DNA of 64,000 nucleotides, from assembly GCF_000688335.1 (NCBI RefSeq), contig NZ_JHZX01000001.1:682001-746000 (forward strand), in the 5' to 3' direction. Position 1 is the first letter of the stretch, and each line of letters begins with the position of its first letter. Under the pieces are notes generated by a model. The model made no database searches and was not told the origin of the DNA. It saw only the letters and a program-made list of their open reading frames with translations. This document shows, piece after piece, positions 1 through 7,737 of the stretch. Origin of the DNA: Sediminibacter sp. Hel_I_10. Its GTDB lineage: Bacteria > Bacteroidota > Bacteroidia > Flavobacteriales > Flavobacteriaceae. Position numbers and translations under genes: made by a program.

Positions 1-588
1 CTCGTCTTTTAATTTTTGCATGAGCGCAATGTTTTTCTGCTTTTCCTCCTCTAGCATTAATCGACCATATTCCGTATGGTAATGGTGATTTAATAAAAAG
101 TCAAAGTTTAATCGGTACCAATCGTGATCGGCAAATATGCAGTTCATGTGTGTTTTCCATTCTAAGCGTAGTAACTCATTTTTAAGAATGTACTCTTTAC
201 TTGATAAGTGAAATAGATCTGCATCACAGATGATACGTTCTAATTGGGTTTTGGGTCTTTGTGGCATTTGAGTGGCTTTGATACAATTCATAACCTCAGC
301 AATTAATTTAGGAGCATAACCCAACTCACTCAAAAAAAGATGCGCGTTATTCGCACTGATCTCTTCGTGACCGCTATAAGTAGATGAAATTCCTGTATCA
401 TGAAACAGTGCTGCTATTTCCAAGACTTCTGTTTCTTCTGCACTTAGTTTTTCATAATGAGCAATAGTTTGCACATTTTCAAACACCTCTAAGGTATGTT
501 GCACACTATGAAATGGTAAAACACTACACCTGCTCTGTGTCAATAACTTCTGACAATGTTCTTTTACTTCATTTATTATCGCACCCAT
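1..588 (-). CDS. HD-domain metal-dependent phosphohydrolase (3' end outside window)
   Basis: The reading frame is open from the ATG at 588 to the left edge (196 codons), so only the N-terminal part is visible. An HD signature is clear: HTLEVF near residue 36, LFHDTG with the paired His-Asp near residue 63, SGHEE near residue 78 and a later CDADL Asp near 125. These are the metal ligands of HD phosphohydrolases. The gene starts 5 nt after the stop of the PAP2 gene (594-1142) and is probably co-transcribed with it. In many Bacteroidota a similar HD region is followed by a transmembrane Pycsar-effector-like (DUF5706) segment; whether that is so here cannot be seen. Substrate unknown. Confidence 0.8.
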   Translation of the reverse strand, partial: MGAIINEVKEHCQKLLTQSRCSVLPFHSVQHTLEVFENVQTIAHYEKLSAEETEVLEIAALFHDTGISSTYSGHEEISANNAHLFLSELGYAPKLIAEVMNCIKATQMPQRPKTQLERIICDADLFHLSSKEYILKNELLRLEWKTHMNCIFADHDWYRLNFDFLLNHHYHTEYGRLMLEEEKQKNIALMQKLKDE

Positions 589-593
589 AATTA

Positions 594-1142
594 TTAAAAC
601 TTATAGTTAAACCCTAGCAAATAATTACCTTGAGTAGTATTGAATGTGAGCTCCATATGCTCTTGCTGGTATTCCGTAGTAAAAAGCAAGGTACTACCAA
701 TACCTACTACGGCTCCTGCTAATAAATCCCAACCATCATGCTTTTGTGCGTCAATACGGCTAAACGCAGTAAAACCAGCAATAGCATAAGCGGGAATACT
801 ATATTTAAAACCGTAACGCTTGTGAATGAATGAAGCGCCTTGAAAAGAGGTTGACGTATGACCCGAAGGAAAAGCATTATCGCCATTATTAAAAGGTCTT
901 GGTTTATTAACACCAACCTTTACACCATATGTTACGGCTTGATTTAGTAAAAACCCCTTAGTAAATTGCCAAGTTCCCTCACCATCTCCTTTAAATAAAG
1001 TTATGGTAAGTGCTGCTGCTGGAACTGTAATAAGGCCAATATCGCCTGCAGTTTCTATCCCAGATTTTTGAGCTTGAGTTTTTTGAACATTGAAAATTAA
1101 AAATAATACCGGAAGTGGTACCAAAAGCAAATGATTACGCAT
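594..1142 (-). CDS. Secreted PAP2-family phosphatase
   Basis: 182 aa with an N-terminal signal peptide (hydrophobic residues about 4-19, likely cleavage after TQAQ near 25). The three PAP2 acid-phosphatase motifs are present: K-x6-RP as KVGVNKPRP, PSGHT, and a C-terminal Arg...His...Asp block (SRIDAQKHDGWD). Few strong membrane helices follow the signal, so the enzyme probably faces the periplasm and dephosphorylates lipid phosphates or pyrophosphates. It is transcribed apart from the lipid kinase at 1272-2153, with its own predicted promoter at 1214-1248 that carries the cluster's CTTTAA-N5-CTTTAGA box. The HD-domain gene follows 5 nt downstream. Confidence 0.88.
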   Translation of the reverse strand: MRNHLLLVPLPVLFLIFNVQKTQAQKSGIETAGDIGLITVPAAALTITLFKGDGEGTWQFTKGFLLNQAVTYGVKVGVNKPRPFNNGDNAFPSGHTSTSFQGASFIHKRYGFKYSIPAYAIAGFTAFSRIDAQKHDGWDLLAGAVVGIGSTLLFTTEYQQEHMELTFNTTQGNYLLGFNYKF

Positions 1143-1213
1143 AGACCTAACGTTTAATGATTCTATTTATCTAAAGTAATTTATGCTCCTATACGTACTA
1201 ATTTTAAAGTGCG

Positions 1214-1248
1214 TAAATATAATATCTAAATCTAAAGCAAATTTAAAG
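1214..1248 (-). promoter_or_regulatory. Predicted promoter with response-regulator box (PAP2 gene)
   Basis: On the minus strand the box CTTTAAATTTGCTTTAGA (1231-1248) fits CTTTAA-N5-CTTTAGA and lies 9 bp upstream of a -7-like TATATTTA (1214-1221). The same box and spacing occur at 4161-4195, 4342-4376 and 6344-6378. The predicted start of transcription is near 1208, giving a leader of about 65 nt. An extra half-site reads TCTAAAG on the plus strand at 1170-1176. Confidence 0.6.
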
Positions 1249-1271
1249 CGACTATTTCGAATATAAAACAA

Positions 1272-2153
1272 TCACACCAAAACATTTAAAGCATTCTTCT
1301 TGATGGATATGGAAAGCGTAACATCTTTAATATTTGATAATTCACCATCCATTTGCGACTCAAAGACCTCTCCTTGCTGTCTAACTAACGTTAGCGATTT
1401 AGTTTGGTAGCACTTGACTTCTTTGAGAAGTTCAGGCTTTTTAAAAAGCATGAGACCTCCAAAAATGAGCATTTTCAGTTTATTTATTTTAGGAACTATT
1501 ACCACATCCAACAATCCATCTTGCAGAGATGCTTTTGGAGTTAGACTCATATGGTAGCCCATGACGTTTGAGTTGGAGACAAAAATTAAAAACGGATTTA
1601 AGACTTCTGTTTTACCATCAATAGCTATTAAAATTGAATCTTTTTTTGAGAATTGCTGAAACGATTTTAAAGATGCCTTAATATAGCACATCAAGGTTCT
1701 TTTCTGGAACGCTTCATAATTTCCAATAACGTTTGCTGTAAAACCAAACCCAGCATTACTGAAAAAATACCGCTGATTCACACAACCCACATCTATGGTT
1801 GTGATGTGATGATTTTTGATGATGTACAGTGCTTTTTTTATAGGCTTGGGAATACTTAGGTTGGCAGCTAAACCATTACCAGATCCAATAGGAATGATAC
1901 CCAAGGGAATGGTACTACCCACCATGGTAGATGCCACTTCATTAATGGTACCGTCCCCTCCACAAGCCACAATAACATCGGCCTTTTGAAGAATAGACTC
2001 ATTTGTGAGATCAATGGCATGCCCTTTATAGCCTGAAGATTTAATGGTAATGTTGTACCGATCTGCTTCAAAATAATCTTGAAGAAAAAGCTCTGAGAAA
2101 CTGTTTTTACCAGATCCAGCAATCGGGTTTACGATAAAGTGTATGTCTATCAC
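1272..2153 (-). CDS. Diacylglycerol kinase-family lipid kinase (YegS/BmrU/DgkB type)
   Basis: 293 aa, the usual length of soluble DAGK-catalytic-domain lipid kinases. The glycine-rich nucleotide site GGDGT is at residues 65-69, preceded by the N-terminal VNPIAGSGK block and followed by GSGNGLA at 90-96; SQMDGE near the C-terminus is also typical. It should phosphorylate diacylglycerol or a related lipid at the cytoplasmic membrane. Its ATG begins 1 nt after the stop of the LtaS-like transferase gene, so the two are tightly coupled. That pairing makes sense if the transferase leaves diacylglycerol behind. The exact lipid substrate is not shown by sequence. Confidence 0.88.
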   Translation of the reverse strand: MIDIHFIVNPIAGSGKNSFSELFLQDYFEADRYNITIKSSGYKGHAIDLTNESILQKADVIVACGGDGTINEVASTMVGSTIPLGIIPIGSGNGLAANLSIPKPIKKALYIIKNHHITTIDVGCVNQRYFFSNAGFGFTANVIGNYEAFQKRTLMCYIKASLKSFQQFSKKDSILIAIDGKTEVLNPFLIFVSNSNVMGYHMSLTPKASLQDGLLDVVIVPKINKLKMLIFGGLMLFKKPELLKEVKCYQTKSLTLVRQQGEVFESQMDGELSNIKDVTLSISIKKNALNVLV

Positions 2154-2154
2154 T

Positions 2155-4131
2155 TTATTCGCTCTTAATTTTTAAACCGCCATTATGGTACAAATTATCT
2201 GCGACCTCGTAGAAAGAGATGCTTCTTTTCTCAAAATCATCTTCAGAAGGAATAGCGCTCAAGCTATTATCCGAAGGGTTCCAAGAATAAAAATTGGCAT
2301 TTTTCTGTTCATCTAATATCATCACCTTACCCGCTTTTAAATACCCTAATTTTCTATAATTTCCTATAAATGCTCTTTCGTCTTGATGCTTCATTGTTAA
2401 AATATCCTCTCCAAAAAGATTCGATTTATAGTCCCAATGTAACGCTGAAAACAAAGTTGGAAACACGTCTATTTGAGACGCTAGTTTACTAATTTTTTCT
2501 GATTTGTGATTAGGTAAATTAAAAATTATTGCGGGAATATGATAATTATTAATGTCTAGTTCCCAACGTCCTGCACTTTTTGCACAATGATCACTCATGA
2601 TAACAAAAACGGTGTTGTCAAACCAAGGCTTACGCTGTGCTTTTTTTATGAATTCGCCGATGGCATGATCGGTATATTTAACCGCGCCATAGCGTCCAGT
2701 ACCCGAAGGCACATCAATTTGACCTTCAGGATAAGTATAGGGCTTATGGTTAGAAGTGGTCATAACGAAGTCAAAAAACGGTTGTCCCGTAGCGTGGGCT
2801 TTATCAGCTTCCTTAAGCAATTTATTGTAAATGTCCATATCGCAAACGCCCCAAGCATTCTCAAATGTGACCTCCTCATCCTCTATGTTAGTTCTAGTAG
2901 TAGTAATGCTTTGATCTAACAAGAACCCACGACCTCTATCGATTATGTTAAATCCATTACCTCCAAAATACGTATTCATATTATCAAAATAACCGTCTCC
3001 TCCGTAGAAAAAGTTACGCTCATACCCTTGTTGTTTAAAAACCTCTCCAATAGTAAATAAGCCTTGATTGTCTTTACGTTTCACAATACTTCGTCCAGGT
3101 GTTGGAGGAATCGATAATGTTACAGCTTCCATACCTCTTACCGTTCTTGTCCCAGTGGCATAAAGGTTTTCAAAAAACAGACTGTTATTGGCTAGAGAGT
3201 CTAAGGTTGGTGTTATCTTATGTGTACCGCCTAAAACTCCTAAAAAATCGGCGCTTAAACTTTCTACACAAATAAAAATAACATTGGGGGTTATGGGCTT
3301 TTCAATACTATCAGAATTTATGATGGTTCTATAAATAGCATTTTCGTTAGGATGTAAAAACGTAGATTTTGATTCTGAAAAACGCTCTTTGACCCGGGCA
3401 AAAGCCTCTTCTTTAGGAATGGTTTTATAAAATTCAATATAAGGTAATTCATTATTTCTAAAAGCTGAAAAGAAGGAGTAGATCCCCGATTTAGCGAGCT
3501 CATTATTATACCTGTTTTTAGAAAAATCGGCCTGTTGGTTTGTAACAAACAAAGCACTTATAACCACAATCGCAAACCAAGGCAAGGCTGCTATAGATTT
3601 AGATTTAAATGCCGTCTTACTCTTAAAGGTATCTGAAAAATATCCCAATCTGTAAATCATAGCAATACTAGCCAAAACCAGCAATAGCATACTTCCAACA
3701 AGGATAGGAAGTGGATAAGACTCATTGATGTTCTTTACAACTTCATAAGTGTAGATTAAATAATCTACAGAAATAAAATTAAACCGTCTTTGAAACTCAT
3801 CCCAAAATGTAATTTCTCCAAAAAAGGAAAAGAACATGATCAATACACCTATAGACAATCCTAAGTAAGTGACAAATCTATCGACAATTGAACCATTAAA
3901 ACGCTTAGGAAAAAGCAGCAAATAGATGATATACGGTATCGTAAAAAATGAAATGGTTGCCACATCAAATAAAAACCCGATAACGAAGGTGTTGCCTAAT
4001 ATAAAACCGCCTTTATCTACTTCGGAAAAATTCCAGATAAGAAAACACAATCTTACTAGAAAAGATAGTATTAAAAATAAGCAGACGTAAGCCTTTAATA
4101 CTGCAAAACGTGAAGGGAAAATTTTAGACAT
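2155..4131 (-). CDS. LtaS-like membrane phosphoalcohol transferase (sulfatase superfamily)
   Basis: 658 aa. About five membrane helices occupy residues 10-200, followed by a periplasmic alkaline-phosphatase/sulfatase domain from about 282. Metal and catalytic positions can be seen: Glu290 (FICVESLSAD), the nucleophile Thr330 in TGTRTVRG, and Asp514-His515 in MSDHC. Family members move glycerol-phosphate or phosphoethanolamine from a phospholipid to a glycolipid, glycan or lipid A, leaving diacylglycerol. First gene of an operon with the lipid kinase (1-nt gap). The promoter region 4132-4386 carries two copies of the cluster's regulatory box. Bacteroidota lack classical lipoteichoic acid, so the acceptor is open. 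Confidence 0.88.
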   Translation of the reverse strand: MSKIFPSRFAVLKAYVCLFLILSFLVRLCFLIWNFSEVDKGGFILGNTFVIGFLFDVATISFFTIPYIIYLLLFPKRFNGSIVDRFVTYLGLSIGVLIMFFSFFGEITFWDEFQRRFNFISVDYLIYTYEVVKNINESYPLPILVGSMLLLVLASIAMIYRLGYFSDTFKSKTAFKSKSIAALPWFAIVVISALFVTNQQADFSKNRYNNELAKSGIYSFFSAFRNNELPYIEFYKTIPKEEAFARVKERFSESKSTFLHPNENAIYRTIINSDSIEKPITPNVIFICVESLSADFLGVLGGTHKITPTLDSLANNSLFFENLYATGTRTVRGMEAVTLSIPPTPGRSIVKRKDNQGLFTIGEVFKQQGYERNFFYGGDGYFDNMNTYFGGNGFNIIDRGRGFLLDQSITTTRTNIEDEEVTFENAWGVCDMDIYNKLLKEADKAHATGQPFFDFVMTTSNHKPYTYPEGQIDVPSGTGRYGAVKYTDHAIGEFIKKAQRKPWFDNTVFVIMSDHCAKSAGRWELDINNYHIPAIIFNLPNHKSEKISKLASQIDVFPTLFSALHWDYKSNLFGEDILTMKHQDERAFIGNYRKLGYLKAGKVMILDEQKNANFYSWNPSDNSLSAIPSEDDFEKRSISFYEVADNLYHNGGLKIKSE

Positions 4132-4137
4132 TTACTA

Positions 4138-4195
4138 ATCAATTCAATGTTAATTGATGTCTAAAGTACACTATGATTCTAAAGACATCTTAAAG
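4138..4195 (-). promoter_or_regulatory. Predicted promoter with response-regulator box (LtaS-like operon)
   Basis: The box CTTTAAGATGTCTTTAGA (4178-4195, minus strand) lies 9 bp upstream of a -7-like TACTTTAG (4161-4168). This is the same layout as at 1214-1248 and 6344-6378. Transcription would start near 4155, giving a leader of about 24 nt. The leader contains a perfect 7-bp inverted repeat, ATCAATT...AATTGAT (4138-4158), ending just before the ATG. Confidence 0.6.
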
Positions 4196-4215
4196 TCTAG
4201 AAAGTACGGGTGACT

Positions 4216-4259
4216 TTAAAAAGAAAATGTCTAGACCTAAGGAAGATCTGGACATTTTC
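4216..4259 (-). terminator. Intrinsic terminator
   Basis: Nine-base-pair arms GAAAATGTC (4223-4231) and GACATTTTC (4251-4259) are extended inward by four more pairs, one a G-U. On the minus strand the hairpin is followed by CTTTTT. It would end transcripts of the sensor kinase gene (stop at 4387) and of the candidate small RNA. Confidence 0.7.
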
Positions 4260-4338
4260 ATCACATAACACTAATCAATCAATTTAAAAAAACCAATTCT
4301 CTCAAAAAAGTTTTATATCAATTTTTAAAAAGATGATA
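4216..4338 (-). ncRNA. Candidate small RNA downstream of the sensor kinase
   Basis: A predicted promoter with the shared box (4342-4376) points into a stretch with no convincing gene, which ends about 110-120 nt later at a strong hairpin plus T-run (4216-4259). A transcript from about 4336 to 4216 would be a short RNA controlled by the neighbouring response regulator. It shares the 3' end of the regulator/kinase operon. Alternatively the promoter simply adds a second start for the LtaS-like gene with read-through of the hairpin. Evidence is promoter plus terminator only; no conserved RNA family was recognised. Confidence 0.35.
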
Positions 4339-4341
4339 CCG

Positions 4342-4376
4342 CTAATGTAAATCTCAATTCTAAAGATGGTTTAAAG
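4342..4376 (-). promoter_or_regulatory. Predicted promoter with response-regulator box (no gene directly downstream)
   Basis: The box CTTTAAACCATCTTTAGA (4359-4376, minus strand) stands 9 bp upstream of a -7-like TACATTAG (4342-4349), the same geometry as the three other copies. It lies 11 bp beyond the end of the sensor kinase gene. It faces the terminator at 4216-4259 and then the LtaS-like gene. Confidence 0.5.
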
Positions 4377-4386
4377 CGGGACGTTA

Positions 4387-5646
4387 TTATTTAAGCTCTT
4401 TAGTAAAATCTATTGAGAATATGTGGTGATCTACTTCAAATTGATAAGAAATTTGAAAACCATATAAATCACATATTTTCTTTACAATAGCTAAGCCAAG
4501 ACCAGTTGAATGCTTGTCTTTGGATTCTCGGTAAAATCGTAAAAACAAATGTTCTGGATGCTCAAGCGCTTTTTCGCCAAAATTAGAAATGATCAATAAA
4601 TTACCTTTAGTGATAATCAGGATTTCTTCCATTTTCTTACTGTATCTAATAGCGTTGGAAACAAGATTATTTATCAGGATATCGGCAAGATAAGAATCCA
4701 TAGAAACAGTAACTTCCTGTTTTGAAGCGTAAACGAGATTGGCAAATTGCAATTCTTTAAAGCTTTCAATTTTCTCGTTAATTAAATCTGTAAGACTTAC
4801 CTCTTCAATATTTACAAACTGATTATTGTCAATTTTGGTAAGGGTCGTGATACGTTTATTGAGTTGCTTAAGACGTTGTATGTCTTTTTGAATTGAAGTG
4901 ATTTGCTCAAACTGCCTCTCATTGATATCATGCTCGTTGATGATATTATCTATTTTAGCTTGAATGATTGCCAATGGGGTTTGCATCTCATGGGATACAT
5001 CTTCAGTAAATTGCTTTAAGCTTTCGTAATCTGACCTCACTTTATTGGTAAGTACCGTAATTTCATTTTTTAATTCTGAAAATTCTAACACATCGCTATC
5101 CATTAGCGCCAAAGGTGCTTTAGAGGTTAACGAAAACCGCTTCATTTGATCCAAATTTTGAAAAAACGGTCTCCACAATTTCAGGTTTCTTGTCGTATTG
5201 AAATAGAACAACAGCAAAAAAGCTAGAATAAATATCGCAATGTTAGAAATAACGATGGCATAGAGAAAATTTTCTGTCTCCACGACCATATCCCTAATGG
5301 TGATTCTATAGATCTTACCATTAATGGTTTTATAGGTAGAAAGTTCTCTAAACAATTCCATCTCATCTTCAGAAGGATCATAGATGATGGTATCTTTAAT
5401 GATTTCTTCTCCCAGAACTTCTACTTCATGAACCTCTGTAACGGGTGGCAAAGAATACACCGTATTGTTTTTTTTCAAAGCACCCGCAACCCTATATTCC
5501 GTTGATCGTAAGACCTCTTCAATTTCATTTTCTAAGAGATCTCTTGTAAAAACATATAACACAATTGAACTCAATATCACCAAGAATACTCCTGTTAATA
5601 AAAAGGTCTTAGAGGCTTTTTTTACGAGATTTATTTTTTTTGTCAA
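4387..5646 (-). CDS. Two-component sensor histidine kinase
   Basis: 419 aa. Two membrane helices (about 16-34 and 129-149) enclose a periplasmic sensor of roughly 95 residues rich in acidic residues. The dimerisation/phosphoacceptor helix has the H-box SHEMQTPL with His219, followed by a HATPase domain with the N-box (NNLVSNAIRYS) and G-box (STGLGLAIVKKI). The response regulator gene lies immediately upstream, its stop 3 nt before this ATG. The acidic periplasmic loop would fit sensing of cations or cationic peptides, as in PmrB-like kinases, but that is inference. It probably controls the lipid-modification genes on either side. Confidence 0.93.
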   Translation of the reverse strand: MTKKINLVKKASKTFLLTGVFLVILSSIVLYVFTRDLLENEIEEVLRSTEYRVAGALKKNNTVYSLPPVTEVHEVEVLGEEIIKDTIIYDPSEDEMELFRELSTYKTINGKIYRITIRDMVVETENFLYAIVISNIAIFILAFLLLFYFNTTRNLKLWRPFFQNLDQMKRFSLTSKAPLALMDSDVLEFSELKNEITVLTNKVRSDYESLKQFTEDVSHEMQTPLAIIQAKIDNIINEHDINERQFEQITSIQKDIQRLKQLNKRITTLTKIDNNQFVNIEEVSLTDLINEKIESFKELQFANLVYASKQEVTVSMDSYLADILINNLVSNAIRYSKKMEEILIITKGNLLIISNFGEKALEHPEHLFLRFYRESKDKHSTGLGLAIVKKICDLYGFQISYQFEVDHHIFSIDFTKELK

Positions 5647-5649
5647 TGG

Positions 5650-6324
5650 TCAATCTTCTATAAATTTATAGCCGCTCCCGTAAGCGGTCTTAATATACTT
5701 TGCGCCTTGTGATGTCATTTTTTTTCTAAGATTATTGATGTGCACATAAATAAAATCAAAATTATCCAGCAAATCACTATCATCTCCCCACAAGTGCTCT
5801 GCAATAATCTCTTTAGAAAGCACGCGCCCCTTATTTGAAATAAAAAACAGCAACAAATCATATTCTTTTCGGGTTAGGGCCATGGTGTTCCCTTCAATAT
5901 AAGCGGTTCTCGCTTTTGTGTCAATTCGTATTTCATTAAACACGATGATTTCATCTCCCCCGTACTTTCCGCGTCGCAATACGGCATTAATACGAGAACT
6001 CAGTTCTGCCAAATGAAAAGGTTTTGTGATGTAATCATCTGCACCTAAATCTAAACCCTCCAACCTATCGGTAAGCGAATTGTTTGCCGAAATTATGATC
6101 ACCCCTGCCTTTTTCTTGTCTTTCTTTAAAGTCTTCAGAACATCTAAACCACTACCCGATACCAAATTGATATCTAAAATAATGATATCATAATCATAAA
6201 GCGCTACTTTCTCTGAAGCCTCGAGATAATCTGAGGCAACCTCGCAAACATGGTCATCACGCTTTAAGTAGGTTACGATAGATTGTTGTAAATCTAATTC
6301 ATCTTCGGCTATTAGCATTTTCAT
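5650..6324 (-). CDS. OmpR/PhoB-family response regulator
   Basis: 224 aa. Receiver domain with acidic pocket (EDE at 7-9), phosphoacceptor Asp51 (IIILDINL), Ser79 and Lys101 (YITKPF). A C-terminal winged-helix domain follows, with ALTRKEYDLL and the YVHINNLRKK recognition-helix region and TAYGSGYKF wing. First gene of the operon with the kinase at 4387-5646. The 11-bp-period direct repeat at 6361-6378, just upstream of its own predicted -7 element, suggests autoregulation. The same repeat sits before the LtaS-like operon and the secreted PAP2 gene. It is the natural candidate to bind it, because OmpR-family dimers use direct half-sites one helical turn apart. Confidence 0.94.
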   Translation of the reverse strand: MKMLIAEDELDLQQSIVTYLKRDDHVCEVASDYLEASEKVALYDYDIIILDINLVSGSGLDVLKTLKKDKKKAGVIIISANNSLTDRLEGLDLGADDYITKPFHLAELSSRINAVLRRGKYGGDEIIVFNEIRIDTKARTAYIEGNTMALTRKEYDLLLFFISNKGRVLSKEIIAEHLWGDDSDLLDNFDFIYVHINNLRKKMTSQGAKYIKTAYGSGYKFIED

Positions 6325-6343
6325 ACCTATAAATTTAAAGCAA

Positions 6344-6378
6344 TAAAAATAGTATTCGATTCTAAAGTAATATTAAAG
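6344..6378 (-). promoter_or_regulatory. Predicted promoter with response-regulator box (two-component operon)
   Basis: The box CTTTAATATTACTTTAGA (6361-6378, minus strand) is 9 bp upstream of a -7-like TATTTTTA (6344-6351). Transcription would start near 6338, 14 nt before the regulator's ATG. The region also lies upstream of the divergent PAP2 gene (ATG 6478), which has a separate plus-strand -7 candidate TATTTTTG at 6429-6436. Confidence 0.6.
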
Positions 6379-6477
6379 TGAACTTTGTGGTTTCATCACA
6401 GATTTATATTTAATTAAGAATTCTACCCTATTTTTGAAAAGCAAAACAATCTTGATCATTGACCCTAGCTTTAGAGT

Positions 6478-7206
6478 ATGCAAAAAGAACTTAAAATTAT
6501 AATTAATAAATGCAGAGAATTACTATCCCGTATTTTTGTTAGGTACGATAAACAATGGCCCTACATTATCACCTCAGCCATAGCACTGTTAATTGTAGTT
6601 GGTGGTATCAAACTCTTTATAAAGCTTACCGAAAATTTAAAGACCGACGTCCTGGCTCAATACGATACCAATATTACAGACTATATCATCTCTCACAGAT
6701 CACCAGCGCTAACGCAATATTTAGTTTTTGTAACTAATGTAGGCGATGTGTACGGCTATCTTATTGTTTTTCCGTTATGCTCACTCGCCTTTTACCTTAT
6801 TTTCAAAAGCTGGAATTACGTTTTACAATTAAGTTTAGTAATGGTATTGGCCTTAAGTTCTAACATTCTTCTAAAAGACGTCATTAACCGATCTAGACCA
6901 GAGCTAGAACATTTGGTAACTGTAGAGACCTTGAGCTATCCTAGTGGGCACGCCATGACCGCCATGGCCTTTTACGGGTTTTTAATATATCTCTTCTACC
7001 GTTTTAGGATCAATTTATTCTCTAAATGTATTGGTATTGTACTGTTAACCATTCTCATCTTTAGTATTGGCCTTAGCCGTATTTATCTTGGCGTACACTT
7101 CCCTTCAGATATTGTTGGAGGTTTTATTGCCGGTTTTATTTGGGTTGTGTTTTGTGCGCTCATTTTTAATATTATTAGAGCCTTTAGACGAGATCCCAGT
7201 ACCTAA
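6478..7206 (+). CDS. Integral-membrane PAP2-family phosphatase
   Basis: 242 aa with about six membrane helices. PAP2 motifs in order: KDVINRSRP (Lys133 to Pro141), PSGH (155-158) with catalytic His158, and SRIYLGVHFPSD (200-211) with His207 and Asp211. Family members remove phosphate from undecaprenyl pyrophosphate, phosphatidate or lipid A at the outer face of the inner membrane. It is divergent from the two-component operon and shares its upstream region. It is the second PAP2 enzyme in 6 kb and differs from the first in being a multi-helix membrane protein. Specific substrate not determinable here. Confidence 0.9.
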   Translation: MQKELKIIINKCRELLSRIFVRYDKQWPYIITSAIALLIVVGGIKLFIKLTENLKTDVLAQYDTNITDYIISHRSPALTQYLVFVTNVGDVYGYLIVFPLCSLAFYLIFKSWNYVLQLSLVMVLALSSNILLKDVINRSRPELEHLVTVETLSYPSGHAMTAMAFYGFLIYLFYRFRINLFSKCIGIVLLTILIFSIGLSRIYLGVHFPSDIVGGFIAGFIWVVFCALIFNIIRAFRRDPST

Positions 7207-7363
7207 ATCTAGGTCTTTAAAGCGACTTTTTACTTAATAACAATATGCTTTTATAAAGTTATATCTAAAGAAAGATTGATGATAAGCTCTACACTAAAGT
7301 ACAAATCCACTTGACCGCCGCCTTATAATTAAAGGCCATATAGAAAGCCGCCACTCTTTTTCT

Positions 7364-7371
7364 TAATTTTG
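7364..7371 (+). promoter_or_regulatory. -7 promoter element for yidD
   Basis: TAATTTTG matches the Bacteroidota -7 consensus TAnnTTTG. Transcription would start about 10 nt before the yidD ATG at 7388. No clear -33 TTG at the usual distance was found. Confidence 0.4.
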
Positions 7372-7387
7372 TGCTTCATATAAAATC

Positions 7388-7624
7388 ATGCAAAAAATCC
7401 TAACATATCCTTTTGTTCTTTTAATAAAACTCTATCAAGTATTGATTTCTTCGTGGACTCCTGCCAGCTGCAGGTTTGTTCCCACCTGCTCTAGTTATGC
7501 CAAAGAAGCACTCGAGGTGCATGGGCTTATTAAAGGTGGCGGACTGGCCATTAAACGGATTTTTAGTTGTCATCCTTGGGGCGGCTCTGGCTACGATCCT
7601 GTGCCAAAAAAAGAAAACCCATAA
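7388..7624 (+). CDS. yidD: Membrane protein insertion efficiency factor YidD
   Basis: 78 aa. Family hallmarks are present: an amphipathic N-terminus ([11 protein letters not shown]), the Cys-containing [16 protein letters not shown] block and the C-terminal [13 protein letters not shown] block. It helps YidC-dependent insertion of inner-membrane proteins and sits peripherally on the membrane. Outside this lineage it usually lies beside rnpA/yidC; here it is followed 113 nt later by lgt, another envelope-biogenesis gene. Confidence 0.95.
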   Translation: MQKILTYPFVLLIKLYQVLISSWTPASCRFVPTCSSYAKEALEVHGLIKGGGLAIKRIFSCHPWGGSGYDPVPKKENP

Positions 7625-7737
7625 AATATTAGCTTTTAAGAATAAGCAGCAATTAGAGCATAGACTTCCTAAAACTTATATAACGGTTACCCCTTTTTCG
7701 GCATAAATACTATCTTTACCCAATCAAAATTAATGGT

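Noticed and set aside
4190-4261. 23-codon minus-strand reading frame from ATG 4261
   Set aside because: It runs through the terminator and into the LtaS-like promoter; codons are dictated by the hairpin. No support as a peptide gene.
7205-7227. TCTAGGT followed by TTTAAAG after the membrane PAP2 gene, partly like the regulatory box
   Set aside because: Half-site spacing is 8 rather than 11 bp and one half-site is degenerate, although TTTAAAGCGACT also occurs at 1242-1253.
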